A model generated the notes under the pieces. The model worked only from the letters and a program-made list of their open reading frames with translations, made no database searches and had not been told where the DNA came from. Below, piece by piece: positions 7,152 to 8,832 of a DNA stretch of 8,832 nucleotides; position 1 is the first letter of the stretch, and every line of letters begins with the position of its first letter. The position numbers and the translations under genes are program-made. The DNA lies in NCBI GenBank assembly GCA_964544765.1, contig CAZJDM010000170.1:1-8832 (forward strand), given 5' to 3'. The stretch is from CAZJDM01 sp964544765. Its GTDB lineage: Bacteria > Bdellovibrionota_B > Oligoflexia > CAYFLR01.

Positions 7152-7185
7152 ATTAAGAGCTTATACTTGCGCAAGATCTTTTAAT
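7152..7185. repeat. Stem-loop with palindromic core upstream of the sensor kinase
   Basis: Bases 7152-7159 (ATTAAGAG) pair with 7178-7185 (CTTTTAAT) over eight positions with one G-T wobble. Inside lies the perfect palindrome CTTGCGCAAG (7166-7175). The structure ends 19 bases before the kinase start. It could be an operator or an RNA structure. The T-rich right arm is part of the stem and no T-run follows, so it is a poor terminator. Confidence 0.35.
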
Positions 7186-7204
7186 GACATATTCTTAACA
7201 TGAT

Positions 7205-8832
7205 ATGAAGTTTTCTCGTCTTTTTATACACATCTTATTGGTTTTTTTAATAGTATTATCTTGTCTAGCTTTTTATTTCCTTGAAATCGAAATGAAAATT
7301 GAACATCAACTGTACGATTTAAGGTTAGGATTTAATCAGGATGTACCGATTCATCCTTCCATTGTCATAATTCAATCAACTCGATCAGATTTAGCAAAAT
7401 ACAATGATTTATTAAGAAGTAAAAAGGAAGATTCAAAAAATAAGAAAGCTATAGATCTTCCTTTAGAATATTATTTCCAAACCATTAAAAAGGCAATTAA
7501 TGCTGGTGCTAAAAATATTGCGTATATTTTAAATCCAGCTCATTTCCCATACAATAAACCTGAATATGGTAAATTGGAAGAGGTCATTAATCGGGCTCAA
7601 GGTAAGTTGACAATTGGAACTACCTTAAATGCAAATGGATTGTCAATTCCTCGAGGTATAAAAACCAAAAATGTTTTTGCTTGGCATGGCTTGGCGGTTT
7701 ACTCGTTTTGGGATAAAGCCAGGTCAGTTATAATGAGTTGGGATACATTAAAGGGACCGGTTCGCAATATTGGATCTCATTTATATGAACAAATCACCAA
7801 AAGGCTGTTTATTCATGATTTTAAACAATATCTGAAACCTCTTTCATATTTTAAAAACCCTGAAGGTTTTTATATCCACTATAATCCAGAAGTGTCATTT
7901 CCCACCTATTCTATTAGCGAAGTATTAAGTTCAGATTTTCCATATTCAAATCTAGAAGATAAAATAATTTTTATTGGTTCTGGATTTCAATCTACTAGAT
8001 CCATGCCAGATAATGCAGTTTTGCACAATACCCCTATCCATAATAAACTAAGGAAGAATGATTGGTATTCTAGAGTGAAAATTTGGGCTTGGACCCTGAA
8101 TTCCATGTTGACGGATAATATGATAGTTATAGCTCCGCACTGGGTTAAGTTTGCTACCTCTTTTGTTTTAATAGTCTTATGCTATCTAACTATTATAACG
8201 TTGAATCTTATTCTAGGTACATTTTTAACCATTACATTTGGTTTTTGTTTATTGGGTATATCTATTCTTTTGCTTTCACAGGCCAATATATGGCTCAATA
8301 TCACTACACCGTATTTTTTTATGATTGTTACTTTTTTAATTTCTACTTTTTATAAGATCATGCAGCAGATGGAGAAAACCTGGAACATTAATGAAAGGGC
8401 CAAAGCGGCTTGGGAGGTTAGTAATTTAAAGACCCATTTTATGCAATTAATATCTCAGAATTTGGATCAAGTGAGTCAGCGTATTATTAACTACCTACAA
8501 ACATTAAAATCCATTAAAAATACCGGAAGTAAAACTGCTTGTGATGCTTTATCTCAGACTGAGGAAACCGCTCGTGATTTTGATACTTATATTCAAAATA
8601 TTATAAATTTCTCTTCTATCGAGTTAAAAAAAACTAGGATTCCCATCAAAGAGGTGAACGCATCCACTTGTTTAAATAAGGTAATTGATCAATATAATTT
8701 TAAATTAAAAGAAAAAAACATAAAGTTATCTTATGTGAGACATCATGATTCACCTCTTCATGCTTTAGGAGATGTTCATATTATAGAGCAGATTTTTAGT
8801 AATATTTTGGGAAATGCCGTTAAATATTCTCC
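7205..8832 (+). CDS. CHASE2-domain sensor histidine kinase, 3' part missing, DHp His replaced by Gln
   Basis: The frame stays open from this ATG to the window edge (542 codons visible), so the protein is truncated by the window, not by mutation. Domain order: transmembrane helix at about 5-26; a periplasmic CHASE2 sensor domain at about 30-310, ending with the typical 'KIIFIG' strand (253-258), a D-x-x-x-x-x-x-TP segment (269-277) and 'VKIWAWTLNSML' (291-302); three membrane helices at about 313-383; then a cytoplasmic DHp domain at about 405-480 and the start of the ATPase domain. The ATPase N-box is good, with Asn533 and Asn537. In the DHp box 'KTHFMQLISQNL' (409-420), the position of the phosphoacceptor His in the usual SHEL is Gln418. 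The second DHp helix (461-475, 'IINFSSIEL') looks normal. An in-frame stop at 7196-7198 makes this the first possible ATG, and it places the membrane helix correctly. No clear Shine-Dalgarno sequence precedes it. It probably senses an envelope signal; the partner regulator is not visible. Confidence 0.88.
   Translation, partial: MKFSRLFIHILLVFLIVLSCLAFYFLEIEMKIEHQLYDLRLGFNQDVPIHPSIVIIQSTRSDLAKYNDLLRSKKEDSKNKKAIDLPLEYYFQTIKKAINAGAKNIAYILNPAHFPYNKPEYGKLEEVINRAQGKLTIGTTLNANGLSIPRGIKTKNVFAWHGLAVYSFWDKARSVIMSWDTLKGPVRNIGSHLYEQITKRLFIHDFKQYLKPLSYFKNPEGFYIHYNPEVSFPTYSISEVLSSDFPYSNLEDKIIFIGSGFQSTRSMPDNAVLHNTPIHNKLRKNDWYSRVKIWAWTLNSMLTDNMIVIAPHWVKFATSFVLIVLCYLTIITLNLILGTFLTITFGFCLLGISILLLSQANIWLNITTPYFFMIVTFLISTFYKIMQQMEKTWNINERAKAAWEVSNLKTHFMQLISQNLDQVSQRIINYLQTLKSIKNTGSKTACDALSQTEETARDFDTYIQNIINFSSIELKKTRIPIKEVNASTCLNKVIDQYNFKLKEKNIKLSYVRHHDSPLHALGDVHIIEQIFSNILGNAVKYS

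Noticed and set aside
7145..7167. GTGACA and TATACT as a promoter for the kinase
   Set aside because: The spacer is 11 bases, too short for the two boxes to work together.
1..8832. Mobile elements, CRISPR arrays, tRNA genes and long direct repeats
   Set aside because: No transposase or integrase frame, regular repeat-spacer pattern, tRNA-like cloverleaf or long duplicated segment was seen on reading the sequence.

Overview
The window is AT-rich (roughly two-thirds A+T by eye) and codes densely for five proteins. Two carry lipoprotein signal peptides (lipobox Cys24 and Cys36), and one is a multi-pass sensor kinase, so the source is a diderm (Gram-negative-type) bacterium. The cysteinyl-tRNA synthetase has HIGN and KMAKS signatures and an enlarged insert. 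Together with the unusual long lipoproteins and the CHASE2 sensor, this would fit a low-GC member of the Bdellovibrionota/deltaproteobacterial sphere, but that placement is an inference and not proven here. No rRNA, tRNA, CRISPR array, insertion sequence or attachment site was seen.

Layout. At 6-1403 (+) lies a radical SAM/SPASM enzyme of the peptide-maturase type; its upstream context, where a precursor peptide would be expected, is outside the window. It converges, across only 28 bases, on a large gene at 1432-4068 (-). That gene encodes an 878-residue lipoprotein with a beta-rich middle, an Arg-rich linker, a Gln/Asn/Ala-rich helical stretch, and a C-terminal Cys/transmembrane/basic tail like the known C-terminal sorting signals. 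A 111-base divergent region (4069-4179) holds plausible promoters for both directions around a short GC-rich inverted repeat, and leads into cysS (4180-5685, +). cysS ends in a probable weak intrinsic terminator. A 238-base AT-rich gap with one good -10 box precedes a lipoprotein with a trypsin-like fold (5924-7087, +) that appears to have lost its catalytic His and Asp. After a structured 117-base gap comes a CHASE2 sensor histidine kinase (7205 to the window end, +), cut by the window edge.

How the genes may work together. cysS is a housekeeping gene. The other four look like accessory envelope or signalling genes. Two of them look like catalytically altered family members: the trypsin-like lipoprotein, and the kinase whose DHp phosphoacceptor position reads Gln instead of His. 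They are adjacent and on the same strand, so a periplasmic sensing pair is possible, but this is inference only. The maturase and the big lipoprotein are convergent, so they are not an operon, and no functional link is shown by the sequence.
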